Shown here in pieces: positions 17,917 to 26,248 of a stretch of 64,000 nucleotides of DNA. Position 1 is the first letter of the stretch; every line of letters begins with the position of its first letter. A program made the position numbers and the translations under genes. The notes below the pieces were generated by a model that saw nothing but the letters and a program-made list of their open reading frames with translations, ran no database searches and was not told where the DNA came from. Source of the DNA: Micromonospora cathayae. GTDB taxonomy: Bacteria > Actinomycetota > Actinomycetes > Mycobacteriales > Micromonosporaceae. The stretch spans positions 4,245,001 to 4,309,000 of the forward strand of contig NZ_CP118615.1 of NCBI RefSeq assembly GCF_028993575.1. Direction: 5' to 3'.

Positions 17917-18668
17917 GCTTCTTCGACATGCACACCCACCTGCCCACGGCGGATTCGGCGGCGGGGCGCGGCTGGCGGCGCGACGACGTCCTCGCCGCGA
18001 TGGACGAGATGGGCGTGGCCCGGTCGGTGGTGATGACCTTCGACGGCCTGGTCGGTGACCCGCGTCCGGCCAACGACGCGGTCGCGGCGGCCTGCGCGGA
18101 CTCCGGCGGGCGGCTCGTCCCGTTGGGCAGTGTCCACCCGCGCCGGCCCGACGCCGCCGACGAGGTGCGCCGCTGTGCCGGCGAACTCGGCTGTCGGGCG
18201 ATCAAGCTGCATCCGTGGTTGCAGGGATTCTCCCCGGTTGAGGAGTGTCTCGACCCGGTGGCCGAGGCCGCGACGGAGACCGGGCTGCCGCTGGTCGTCC
18301 ACGACGGCACCCCGCCGTACTCGTCACCGTTGCAGATCGCGTACCTGGCCGAGCGGTTCCCCGACCTGACCGTGGTCCTGGCGCACGGCGGGCTGTTCGA
18401 CCTGTGGCGCGACGCTGTCGCCGCGGTCCTCCGGCACCCCAACCTGCACGTCACGCTGTGCGGCACGGCGCCGCTGGGCATCTTCCGGCAGATCGTCGCG
18501 CTCGTCGGCCCGGAGAAGATCAGCCTCGGCACGGACAGCGGCTACGGAGACCCGCACCTGACCCGGCACCGGCTCGCGGTGCACCGGCTGCTCCTCGCCG
18601 ACCAGGACCCGGCGGCGGCCGCCGCCATGGCACACGGCAACGCCGAGCGACTGTTGAGGACCCGGTGA
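17913..18668 (+). CDS. amidohydrolase (TIM-barrel metal hydrolase)
   Basis: A 251-aa amidohydrolase 2 family protein, probably a lactonase, decarboxylase or deaminase acting on a sugar acid or related ring compound. The metal-site motif HTH is at residues 7-9. Further motifs are CRAIKLHPWLQGFSP, LPLVVHDGTP (third His), VVLAHGG (fourth) and ISLGTDSGYGDP with the catalytic Asp. The end (GNAERLL) is typical. GTG at 17913 follows GGAGG and overlaps the previous TGA; its own TGA overlaps the next GTG. It is homologous to the preceding gene, so the pair may be a heteromer. Confidence 0.82.
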   Translation: MSFFDMHTHLPTADSAAGRGWRRDDVLAAMDEMGVARSVVMTFDGLVGDPRPANDAVAAACADSGGRLVPLGSVHPRRPDAADEVRRCAGELGCRAIKLHPWLQGFSPVEECLDPVAEAATETGLPLVVHDGTPPYSSPLQIAYLAERFPDLTVVLAHGGLFDLWRDAVAAVLRHPNLHVTLCGTAPLGIFRQIVALVGPEKISLGTDSGYGDPHLTRHRLAVHRLLLADQDPAAAAAMAHGNAERLLRTR

Positions 18669-19777
18669 CGACCACATCAGCCTGGATCTTTCCCTGGGAC
18701 ATCGTCGACCACGGGGTGCCGCTGACCGCCGGACTGGTCCGCGCCACCGGCCTCGACGCGGTGAACGTGGCGGTCAGCTACCACAGCTTCTTCGCCACGG
18801 TGCCGGACAACCCCCGGCGGCGGATCGTCGAGCTGCCGCGCAGCGCCGTCTACCACCGGCCGGACCGGGCGTGCTGGGCGGACAGCGCCGTCCGGCCGGT
18901 CGTGTCGCCCTGGGTGGACGAGATCGGGGACGCGTTGACCGTCGGCCGGCGGTTGGCCACCGCCGCCGACTGCGAGTTGACCGCGTGGACGGTGTGCCTG
19001 CACAACGGGCTCGGTCGGCGGTACCCGGAGCTGGCGGTCCGTACCCTGTGGGACGAGCGGGTCGAGGCGGCGCTCTGTGTCGCCGACCCGCTGGTCCGGG
19101 CGTACGTCGCCACGCTGGTGCGGGACGTCGGCGCCCGCGCCGACCGGGTGCAACTGGAGTCCGCGTACTGGATGCCGTTGCCGCACCACGGGCACGCCAA
19201 ACTCACCGGGGCCGACCCCGACACCCTGGCCCGGCTCCTGTCGATCTGCTTCTGCGCGCACTGCCGCCGGGCCGCAGCGGCGGGCGGGGTGGACGTCGAC
19301 GAGCTGGTCCGCCGGCTACGCGAGCGGTGGGTGCAGGCGTACCGGACACCCGACGGCGAGCCGTTGTCGCAGGTGCCGGGGTTCGTCGCGTACCAGGAGG
19401 TGCGCTGCGCGGCCGTCACCTCGCTGGTGGCGGAACTGGTGCGGGTGTGCCCGGTGCCGGTCGAGTTCGTCTCGGTCGGCGACCGGGCCGTGACCGGCGT
19501 GCGGCTCGCTGACATCGAACGGACCGGAGCGGCGGTACGGGTGCTCGCATACGGCCCACCGGAGCGGGTGCGGGCGGTGCTTGCCGCCGAGTCGCTCGCC
19601 CCGGACCGGCCGGACCGGCTGCACCTCGGTCTCTCCCTGCTGCCCGAGCACGTGCCCGACGAGGCGGTGTTCCGTGCGATGGTCGCCGGGACCCGGACGG
19701 CGCCCTCGCTGGCGTTCTACCACCTGGGGCTGGTCGACCAGCGGCGGCGGCGGTGGACGGCGGTCAGCGATGACTGA
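18665..19777 (+). CDS. uncharacterised sugar-locus protein with CxCxxC motif
   Basis: A 370-aa protein, third in the operon, starting at a GTG that overlaps the previous stop. I do not recognise a named family. It begins TTTSAWIFPWDIVDHG and alternates hydrophobic strands with helices (CELTAWTVCLHNGLG, RADRVQLESAYWMPLPHH, RLHLGLSLLPEHV) in a way that suggests a TIM-barrel, glycosidase-like fold. A CFCAHC motif near residue 199, followed by a helix, is a possible metal site or signature. There is no signal peptide, so it acts in the cytosol. Context suggests processing of the imported sugar. Confidence 0.65.
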   Translation: MTTTSAWIFPWDIVDHGVPLTAGLVRATGLDAVNVAVSYHSFFATVPDNPRRRIVELPRSAVYHRPDRACWADSAVRPVVSPWVDEIGDALTVGRRLATAADCELTAWTVCLHNGLGRRYPELAVRTLWDERVEAALCVADPLVRAYVATLVRDVGARADRVQLESAYWMPLPHHGHAKLTGADPDTLARLLSICFCAHCRRAAAAGGVDVDELVRRLRERWVQAYRTPDGEPLSQVPGFVAYQEVRCAAVTSLVAELVRVCPVPVEFVSVGDRAVTGVRLADIERTGAAVRVLAYGPPERVRAVLAAESLAPDRPDRLHLGLSLLPEHVPDEAVFRAMVAGTRTAPSLAFYHLGLVDQRRRRWTAVSDD

Positions 19778-20771
19778 CCGGCCGGTGCGCGCCGTCGTCC
19801 TCGGCTGTGGTGACATCGCGGCCACCGGACATCTGCCGGCGGTGGCCCGCAGCGCGGACGTGACCCTGGTCGGGGTGCTCGACAGCTCGGCGGAGCGCCG
19901 GCGGGCGGCGTCGGCGGCGTACCGGGTGCCGGAACTGCCCGACCTGGCGGCCGCCGTCCGGGCCGGCGCGGACGTCGCGGTCGTGGCCACCCCGCCGGAG
20001 GTCTCCCCGCACCTGACCATGGCGGCGGTGGCCGCCGGACTGGACGTGCTGTGCGAGAAGCCGATGGCGGTGGACCTGGGCACGGCCGAACGGGTCCGGA
20101 CGGCGGTGGCGGCGACCGACCGGATCGTGCAGATCGGCTTCAAGAACCGGTTCTCCCCGCTGGTCCGGGCGCTCCGCCGGTGGGTGCGGGCGGGCCGGCT
20201 CGGCGCGCCGGTCGTCTACACCCTCGGCGGGTTCGACGAGCGGTACGACCCGGCCGACACCGTGCACACCGGGCGGATCGCGCACTTCCTCGCGCACGGG
20301 CCGTCCTTCGTGCACGAGGGCGCGCACTTCGCCGACTACCTGGCGTACGTGACCGGGGCGCGGCCGGTCGACGTACGGGCGTCCGGGGTGCGGTCCCGTC
20401 CCGACCTGCCGGCGGAGAACTTCGTCTCGGCCCTGGTCCGGTACGACAACGGTGACCTGGCCCGGCTGGAGATCGGTTGGCAGTTCCCGGTGTCGCCGCG
20501 GGGGGAGTTCCGGGCCCTCGGCCCGGACGGGGTGGTGCTGCTGGACCGTCCCGGCGGGGTCGCCACGCTGCACACCGCCGACGGCACCGAGCAGGTTCGC
20601 CTGGACCGTCCCTGGAACGACCTGTGTTTCGACGCGCAGCTGGCGCACTTCGTCGACTGCGTCCGGCGGCGGGCCACGCCGGAGACCTCCGTGGAGGCGG
20701 GTCTGGCGTCGCTGCGGCTGGGGCTGGCGGTCGCCGAGGCGACGGCCACCGGCGCGGTGGTGCCCGGCTGA
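19770..20771 (+). CDS. Gfo/Idh/MocA-family NAD(P)-dependent oxidoreductase
   Basis: A 333-aa dehydrogenase. The N-terminal Rossmann fold has VVLGCGDIAATGHLPAV, VAVVATPPEVS and the family signature CEKPMAVD with the catalytic Lys. The C-terminal domain has the HEGAHFADYLAY helix expected to hold the catalytic His/Asp. Members oxidise or reduce sugars, inositols and their derivatives. The ATG overlaps the end of the preceding gene by 8 bases, so it is the last gene of a four-gene translationally coupled operon. A second family member at 25217-26242 belongs to the neighbouring operon. Confidence 0.85.
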   Translation: MTDRPVRAVVLGCGDIAATGHLPAVARSADVTLVGVLDSSAERRRAASAAYRVPELPDLAAAVRAGADVAVVATPPEVSPHLTMAAVAAGLDVLCEKPMAVDLGTAERVRTAVAATDRIVQIGFKNRFSPLVRALRRWVRAGRLGAPVVYTLGGFDERYDPADTVHTGRIAHFLAHGPSFVHEGAHFADYLAYVTGARPVDVRASGVRSRPDLPAENFVSALVRYDNGDLARLEIGWQFPVSPRGEFRALGPDGVVLLDRPGGVATLHTADGTEQVRLDRPWNDLCFDAQLAHFVDCVRRRATPETSVEAGLASLRLGLAVAEATATGAVVPG

Positions 20772-20834
20772 GGAGGTGCTGACCAGCGGGTTTCAGGACA
20801 AGACCGGGTCTCACAGCGCAAGCCGGGTTGTCCG

Positions 20835-20840
20835 TACGGT
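20835..20840 (+). promoter_or_regulatory. -10-like hexamer for leaderless transglutaminase-like gene
   Basis: TACGGT, six bases before the GTG at 20847, without a Shine-Dalgarno. The same hexamer and spacing recur at 41398-41410. Confidence 0.4.
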
Positions 20841-20846
20841 CGGTGC

Positions 20847-22241
20847 GTGGCTGAGGAGCATGACGACTACCGCAATCTGAACGAGCGCCTCTTCGAGTGG
20901 CGCCGCGAGATCCTGGGCCGGATGGCCCGGTGGGACGAACTGGCGACGTTGCCCACCTTCCCCCGCGTCGACCTGGCCCGGGAGCCGGGCACCCGGGTAC
21001 GGGTGGACAGCTTCCTGGGCACGGTCAACACCGACCGGGTCGCCGACGTCTACTTCCCGGTCGTGGACGCGGCGAAGGGGAGGTGCGAGCCCGGGGCGAT
21101 CCCGTTCGCCACCGAGGCGGTCGACCAGCCGACCCTGGTCGAGCTGCGGGAGCGGTTCCCGCTCGCCGAGGTGGCCGGCACGGGCGACGACGTGTCCCGG
21201 GCCGTCCGGCTGCGGGACTGGATCAAGTCTCTCTTCCCGCACCACACGCCGTACCGGATGCCGGAGTGGAACGCCCTGCTGATCCTGGACCGTGGTTCGC
21301 GCGGGGTGGAACGCTTCATCTGCGTGCACTACTCCGTCTCGCTGGTGCAGTGCTGCCTGGCGCTGGGCATGCAGGCCCGGATGATCAACCTGCACCGGAG
21401 CATCGCGGACAACTACGTGATCGGGGACGAGGCGACCGCCGACCCGCCGGTCGACGAGCACGTGGTGGCCGAGGTGTGGAGCGCCGAACTGGGCAAATGG
21501 TTCATGCTCGACGTCGACTTCGACTGCCACTACGAACGCGACGGCGTGCCGCTGTCGGCCTGGGAGCTGCACCAGGCGTACGTGGCCGGCGAACTGGCGT
21601 CGGTGCGCTGCCGGCGGGGCCCGTACTCGGCCTCGTTCAACGCGTACGGCGAGACGCTCGACGACGAGGAGGGTTTCTTCGAGCGGACCCTGCCGTCGTA
21701 CTACGCGCACGTCTCGGTGCTGATGCGCAACGACTTCCTGGCCGATCCGGACGGCCCGGTGACGGTGGCGCACCTGGTCGACGCGGACACCGGGCCGGTC
21801 CGCTGGCACCGGGGCTCGGACCTGCGGCTGCAACCGCACCTGCTGGGGCCGGTGGTGGTGGCCGAACCCTACCGCGACGACGTCACGCTGCTCACCGACG
21901 GCAACCTGCGCACCGGGTGGGCGTCCGACGAGGACGACGTCGAGCACTGGGTCGAGGTGACCCTGGCCGGGCCGCGGCTGCTCGGCCGGGTCGTCCTGCA
22001 CTGGCCGGAGTACCGGATGTACTACCGCACGTCGGCCTGCTACCGGATCGAGGCGTGCGTGGCCGGTGCGTGGACCACGCTGGTGTCGGCCGAGCAGCCG
22101 GTGGAGGCCCCGTACACGGTGCACGACGTCGACGCCGCCGTGGTGACCGCGGTACGGCTGGTACAGCCGGCCGGCGGCGGCTTCCGGGAGCATCCGCAGC
22201 GGCTCTGGCTCAACCAGATCGAGCTGTACGGCCCGCGCTGA
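20847..22241 (+). CDS. transglutaminase-like protein with C-terminal discoidin (F5/8) domain
   Basis: A 464-aa protein. Residues 120-240 carry a transglutaminase-like cysteine-protease core: Cys159 in FICVHYSVSLVQCCLALG, His205 in DEHVVAEVW and Asp222 in WFMLDVDFD, the usual Cys-His-Asp order. Residues about 335-464 look like a galactose-binding or discoidin domain (TLLTDGNLRTGWAS, WVEVTLAGPRLLGRVVLHW, IELYG), which commonly binds sugars. There is no signal peptide, so a cytosolic role is expected, unusual for a carbohydrate-binding fusion. It may be a glycan deamidase or amidase-like enzyme rather than a cross-linker (inference). It starts 75 bases after the oxidoreductase gene, probably from its own leaderless promoter. 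Confidence 0.75.
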   Translation: MAEEHDDYRNLNERLFEWRREILGRMARWDELATLPTFPRVDLAREPGTRVRVDSFLGTVNTDRVADVYFPVVDAAKGRCEPGAIPFATEAVDQPTLVELRERFPLAEVAGTGDDVSRAVRLRDWIKSLFPHHTPYRMPEWNALLILDRGSRGVERFICVHYSVSLVQCCLALGMQARMINLHRSIADNYVIGDEATADPPVDEHVVAEVWSAELGKWFMLDVDFDCHYERDGVPLSAWELHQAYVAGELASVRCRRGPYSASFNAYGETLDDEEGFFERTLPSYYAHVSVLMRNDFLADPDGPVTVAHLVDADTGPVRWHRGSDLRLQPHLLGPVVVAEPYRDDVTLLTDGNLRTGWASDEDDVEHWVEVTLAGPRLLGRVVLHWPEYRMYYRTSACYRIEACVAGAWTTLVSAEQPVEAPYTVHDVDAAVVTAVRLVQPAGGGFREHPQRLWLNQIELYGPR

Positions 22242-22388
22242 CGACCGGGCTCGATGGCCCCGTTCTTGCCCTGGACCGGGCGCGGCGTTGCGCTGGCCAC
22301 GCCGACGCCCGGTTCCGGGAGCCGCCGTGGGGCTAACGTCCCGGTCACCCCGGGCAACCCCTGGCCCGGACGATGGGAGGCATCCCGG

Positions 22389-23699
22389 ATGTCCCGAAGA
22401 GTCCTGACCCTGCTCACCGCCGTCGTGACGCTGCTGTTGGCCACGGCGTCCCCGGCCACCGCGTCCGCCACCACGGTGGCGGCCGTCTCGACCACGATCG
22501 GCACCACCAACGTGACCCCGATGTGGGGTCCGCAACTGCCCAAGGTCGTCCACGACGCCAACTCCGGCTGGTACTACACCGCGACGATGGACGGCTCCGG
22601 CAGCGCCTACCCCTGGCAGGCCCGGATCTGGAAGTCGCCGAACGGCACCTCGTGGACGCTGGCGGCGACCCTCAACCAGTACGTCTACCAGCCCCCGGCG
22701 TTGCTGCTCGACTCCGGCAACCGGCTGTGGCTGACCGTCCCCTGCTACACCGGCGGCCAGTGCTACCCGGGTGTCACCCCGCTCGCCGGCGGCGTCAACC
22801 AGTACGTCTACCTGGTCCGGTTGCAGTTCACCACCGTGCTCGGCGACGGCTCGCTCAGCCTCACCACCTGGAACGACCACTCGGTGCGGACCACCAGCGC
22901 CGAGCGGTACTACGGCGGGATCGCCATCGACGACGACCGCCGCTACGTCTACCACGCGTACAGCCGGTCCAACTGGGACCTGTACGTCGCCCGGTTCGAC
23001 ACCTGGACCAACACCGAGACCGTCACCTACGTCGCCAGTCCGGGCGTCAACGAGGCGTACCTCTATCCCCGGGTGCGGCCCGGGACGGCCAGCGGCGAGG
23101 TGTGGCTGTCGTTCAACCAGACCGAGCTGAACACCGGCAGCAGCGCCACCATCCACGGGGTACAGCTCTGGCGCAGCACCGACGGCGGGGCGACCTTCCC
23201 GTCCCGGTTCATGGTCGCGTCCTGCCCCTCTCCGGACGGGACGGCCAACTGGTGTGACGCGGTGGACCTGGTCATCGACGGTGCGAACGCCCCGCACGTG
23301 CTCTTCTACAAGAAGATCTCCGGCGTCTCGCACCTGTACTACTGGAAGGGCAACGCCGGCTCGGTGACCCTGCCGGGCAGCCCGGTCGACCTGGGCGGCT
23401 ACGACAACCACGCGCAGATCGTGCTCGGGGCCGCCGGGGAACGGTTCGTCTTCGGCACGCTCGCCGGCGCGCCGGACAACGTGCTGCGGGTGCTGCGCAG
23501 CACCACCGGCACGTCCTGGAGCACCGAGACGCACGCGGTCTCCGGTGCCGACCGCACCTACTCGCCGAACCTGATGCGGCGCGAGTCCGGCTCGTTCCAC
23601 ACCAACGGCAGCGAGATCTTCCGGATGCTGCTCTCCAGCAGACCGTCGGGCGGGAGTGTGTACTCCCGCCTCGACTTCCTGACCTACACCGCGACCTGA
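22389..23699 (+). CDS. secreted BNR/propeller-like protein (paralogue A)
   Basis: A 436-aa exported protein. The signal peptide covers residues 1-27 (VLTLLTAVVTLLLATASPATASA). The mature protein is rich in Trp/Tyr strands with sialidase-like repeats: NVTPMWGPQLPKVV, YPWQARIWKSPNGTSW, LWRSTDGGATFPSR (a BNR Asp-box-like SxDGGxTF) and a final SRLDFLTY. The family resembles secreted beta-propellers that bind or cleave glycans; the catalytic residues of true sialidases were not identified. GGGAGG precedes the ATG. A clear paralogue lies at 34026-35360, so the two flank the catabolic operon. Its end overlaps the convergent aminotransferase gene by 16 bases. Confidence 0.75.
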   Translation: MSRRVLTLLTAVVTLLLATASPATASATTVAAVSTTIGTTNVTPMWGPQLPKVVHDANSGWYYTATMDGSGSAYPWQARIWKSPNGTSWTLAATLNQYVYQPPALLLDSGNRLWLTVPCYTGGQCYPGVTPLAGGVNQYVYLVRLQFTTVLGDGSLSLTTWNDHSVRTTSAERYYGGIAIDDDRRYVYHAYSRSNWDLYVARFDTWTNTETVTYVASPGVNEAYLYPRVRPGTASGEVWLSFNQTELNTGSSATIHGVQLWRSTDGGATFPSRFMVASCPSPDGTANWCDAVDLVIDGANAPHVLFYKKISGVSHLYYWKGNAGSVTLPGSPVDLGGYDNHAQIVLGAAGERFVFGTLAGAPDNVLRVLRSTTGTSWSTETHAVSGADRTYSPNLMRRESGSFHTNGSEIFRMLLSSRPSGGSVYSRLDFLTYTAT

Positions 23700-25012
23700 C
23701 CCCGCAGCGCCCGCAGGGCGTCCGCGACCACCTCGAGGGTGCGGTCCACATCGTCGTCGGTGTGGGCCGCCGAGAGGAACCACAGGCCGCGTGGCACGAC
23801 GTTGACCCCCCGGGCGAGCAGCTCCCGGTGCAGCACGCCCATGCCGGCCCGGTCGGTGGCGGCGAAGTCGCGGTAGTCGCGCACCGCCGCCGCCGGGGTC
23901 AGGTACGTCTGGAAGACCGGCCCCGGGCCGTCCACCAGCATCGGCACCCCGGCCTGCGCCGCCGCCTCGCGGATGCCGGCCATCAGCCGCCCGCCGAGCC
24001 GGTACAGGTGCGGGTAGATCGTGTCCCGGTCCCGTTCGATGGCGGTGAGGTTGCCGACCGCGGCGGCCATGCCGAGCGGATTGCTGTTGAACGTGCCGGC
24101 GTGCCCGACCTCGCCCCGGGTGACCACGTCCATCACCTCGCGTCGACCGGCGATGGCCGCGACCGGCAGGCCACCGGCGATCGCCTTGCCGTAGACGGCC
24201 AGGTCGGGGGTGACGCCGAGGTACTCCTGCGCCCCACCGGCCGCCAGCCGGAACCCGGTGATCACCTCGTCGAAGATCAACAGGCAGCCGTACGACCGGC
24301 ACAGCTCCCGTACCGTGTCGAGGAACCCGGGGACCGGGGCGATGCAGCCGGTGTTGCAGAGCACCGGCTCCATGACGATCGCCGCGATCTCCGTCCCGTG
24401 CGCGGCCATCAGCGCGGTCAGCGTCTCCGCGTCGTTCCAGGGCGCGATGACCAGGTCACCGGCCGAGCTGCGCTGCTGTCCGCCGGTGCCGGGGACCGGG
24501 ACCGGACTGTCCACCGGGCCGGCGGCGTCGACGGCCGGGTGCAGACTCCACAGGGCGGCGTCCAACCAGCCGTGGTAGTGCCCCTCGAACTTGAGGATCT
24601 TCTGCCGTCCGGTGGCCCCCCGGGCGATCCGCCACGCGCCGATCACCGCCTCGGAGCCGACCGTGTTGAACCGGACCAGGTCCGCCCCGGGCACCAGCCG
24701 GCACACCAGCTCGGCCGCCTCGACCTCCAGCGGGTGCTGCGCGGCGTACGCCTGACCCCGGCCGAGCTGCGCGGCCACCGCGTCCACCACGGCCGGGGCG
24801 GAGTGCCCGAGCAGCATCGGGCCCTGGGCGAGCACGTAGTCGACGTACTCGGTGCCGTCGACGTCCCACAGGCGCGCGCCGGCCGCCCGGTCCACGTAGA
24901 GCGGCACCCCCGGGCCGCGTCGGGCGTCGCTGGACACCCCGCCGGCAAGGACCCGCCCGGCCCGCTCGTACAGCGCGGCACTGCGCTGGCGCACCGGCTT
25001 TCCGTTCATCAT
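23684..25012 (-). CDS. class III PLP aminotransferase, glutamate-1-semialdehyde-aminomutase-like
   Basis: A 442-aa PLP fold type I enzyme. Visible: VRFNTVGSEAVIGAWRIAR at 113-131, KFEGHYHGWLDA, the PLP-pyridine Asp248 in LLIFDEVITGFR, Schiff-base Lys276 in DLAVYGKAIAGGLPVAA, and the phosphate-contact GHAGTFNSNPL. It resembles HemL, but a pathway role in heme synthesis is unlikely in this context; secondary HemL-like enzymes make or break amino sugars and other amino compounds. It is transcribed divergently from the import operon. GGAG lies before the double ATG; a start 3 bases later is possible. Confidence 0.85.
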   Translation of the reverse strand: MMNGKPVRQRSAALYERAGRVLAGGVSSDARRGPGVPLYVDRAAGARLWDVDGTEYVDYVLAQGPMLLGHSAPAVVDAVAAQLGRGQAYAAQHPLEVEAAELVCRLVPGADLVRFNTVGSEAVIGAWRIARGATGRQKILKFEGHYHGWLDAALWSLHPAVDAAGPVDSPVPVPGTGGQQRSSAGDLVIAPWNDAETLTALMAAHGTEIAAIVMEPVLCNTGCIAPVPGFLDTVRELCRSYGCLLIFDEVITGFRLAAGGAQEYLGVTPDLAVYGKAIAGGLPVAAIAGRREVMDVVTRGEVGHAGTFNSNPLGMAAAVGNLTAIERDRDTIYPHLYRLGGRLMAGIREAAAQAGVPMLVDGPGPVFQTYLTPAAAVRDYRDFAATDRAGMGVLHRELLARGVNVVPRGLWFLSAAHTDDDVDRTLEVVADALRALRGQVAV

Positions 25013-25152
25013 GGTTACTCTCCGTATCTGGCCGGGTGCGACTCAAAGCCGCCCGGAAGACCGTAGATCAGCCTGCACCGGGCCGGTCAAGAGCTCAGGA
25101 CCAGCGCCGGAGCACCAGAACAACAACGGGACCGCCAGCACATGAACGGTGG

Positions 25153-25182
25153 TTGTCGCGCCCGGCACCCCCTGCGTACGGT
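25153..25182 (+). promoter_or_regulatory. probable promoter of the sugar import/catabolism operon
   Basis: TTGTCG (25153-25158) and TACGGT (25177-25182) with an 18-base spacer, 35 bases before the GTG of the first gene. The position in the divergent gap with the aminotransferase gene would suit control by the AraC regulator at the end of the locus (inference). Confidence 0.5.
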
Positions 25183-25216
25183 CATCGCACTACACAGCGA
25201 GTGAGGGAGGCCGTAC

Positions 25217-26242
25217 GTGGATCCGTTGATGGTCGGCATCGTCGGAACGGGCATCATGGCGCGGACGCACGCCGCGGTGCTCGCCGCGTACCACCGCAGC
25301 GCGATCGGCGGCTGGGCGACCCGGGACGCCTCCCGCGCCACCGACCTGTCGCAGTTCGGGCCCGCCCCGCTCTTCCCGGACGCCGCGACCCTCGCCCGGC
25401 ACCCCGGGGTGGATGCCGTCCTCGTCGCCACCCCGGACCACCTGCACGCCGAGGCGGCCCTGGCGGCCATCGAGGCGGGCAAACACGTGCTGATCGAGAA
25501 GCCGCTGGCCACCACCGCCGCCGACGCCCGCCGGATCCGCGACGCGGCGGCCGCCCAGGACGTGACCGCGATGACCCTGTTCAACCACCGCTGGGTGCCG
25601 GCGTACTGGCAGGCCAAGGAGCACACCGCCGACCGGCGGCACGGCCGACCGGTGCTCGCGTACGCGCGCAAGAACGACACCCGGTACGTGCCCACCACGA
25701 TGATCTCGTGGGCGGCCCGGACCACCCCGTCCTTCTTCCTGTCCAGCCACGACCTCGACCTGCTGCTGTGGTACTTCGACGACCGGGTGGTGGAGGTGTA
25801 CGCCACCGCCGTGCACGGCGTGCTGCGCGGACTCGGCGTCGACACCCCCGACGCGGTCCAGGCGCAGATCCGGTTCGCCGGCGGCGCGGTCGCGACGCTG
25901 GAGGCCTGCTGGACCTATCCCGACACCTTCCCGACCATGACCGACTCGTTCGTCGAACTCGTCTTCGAGGGCGCGGTACTGCATCTCGATCGCAAGCGGG
26001 AGCAGTTGGAACTCGCGACCGAGGAGAGCTACAGCTTTCCCCGCAACCAGCTCGCCGGCCGGGTGGGCGGCAGGCCCTCCGGCTCCGTCGCCGCCGCCGT
26101 CGCGCACTTCGTCGACGCGGTGCTGGACGGGACTTCCCCCCTCGTGACGCTGGACAGCTCGGTCCACGTGACCGAGGTGCTGGTGGCCATCGACGAGTCG
26201 TGGCGCAGTGGTCGGCCGGTAACCGTTGATCAAGAAGGGTGA
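25217..26242 (+). CDS. Gfo/Idh/MocA-family oxidoreductase, first gene of the import operon
   Basis: A 341-aa dehydrogenase with the NAD(P)-binding [38 protein letters not shown] and the EKPLATT signature. The C-terminal domain has [12 protein letters not shown], holding the likely catalytic acidic/His residues. GTG at 25217 follows GAGGGAGG. It is followed after 6 bases by the sugar-binding lipoprotein gene, which makes it part of the import operon. It probably oxidises the imported monosaccharide or its lactone precursor (inference). Confidence 0.88.
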   Translation: MDPLMVGIVGTGIMARTHAAVLAAYHRSAIGGWATRDASRATDLSQFGPAPLFPDAATLARHPGVDAVLVATPDHLHAEAALAAIEAGKHVLIEKPLATTAADARRIRDAAAAQDVTAMTLFNHRWVPAYWQAKEHTADRRHGRPVLAYARKNDTRYVPTTMISWAARTTPSFFLSSHDLDLLLWYFDDRVVEVYATAVHGVLRGLGVDTPDAVQAQIRFAGGAVATLEACWTYPDTFPTMTDSFVELVFEGAVLHLDRKREQLELATEESYSFPRNQLAGRVGGRPSGSVAAAVAHFVDAVLDGTSPLVTLDSSVHVTEVLVAIDESWRSGRPVTVDQEG

Positions 26243-26248
26243 ACACTT

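Noticed and set aside
20811..24302. Long minus-strand open frame opposite the transglutaminase and propeller genes
   Set aside because: No motifs; His/Arg/Val-rich shadow composition. The plus-strand genes have clear domains and ribosome sites.
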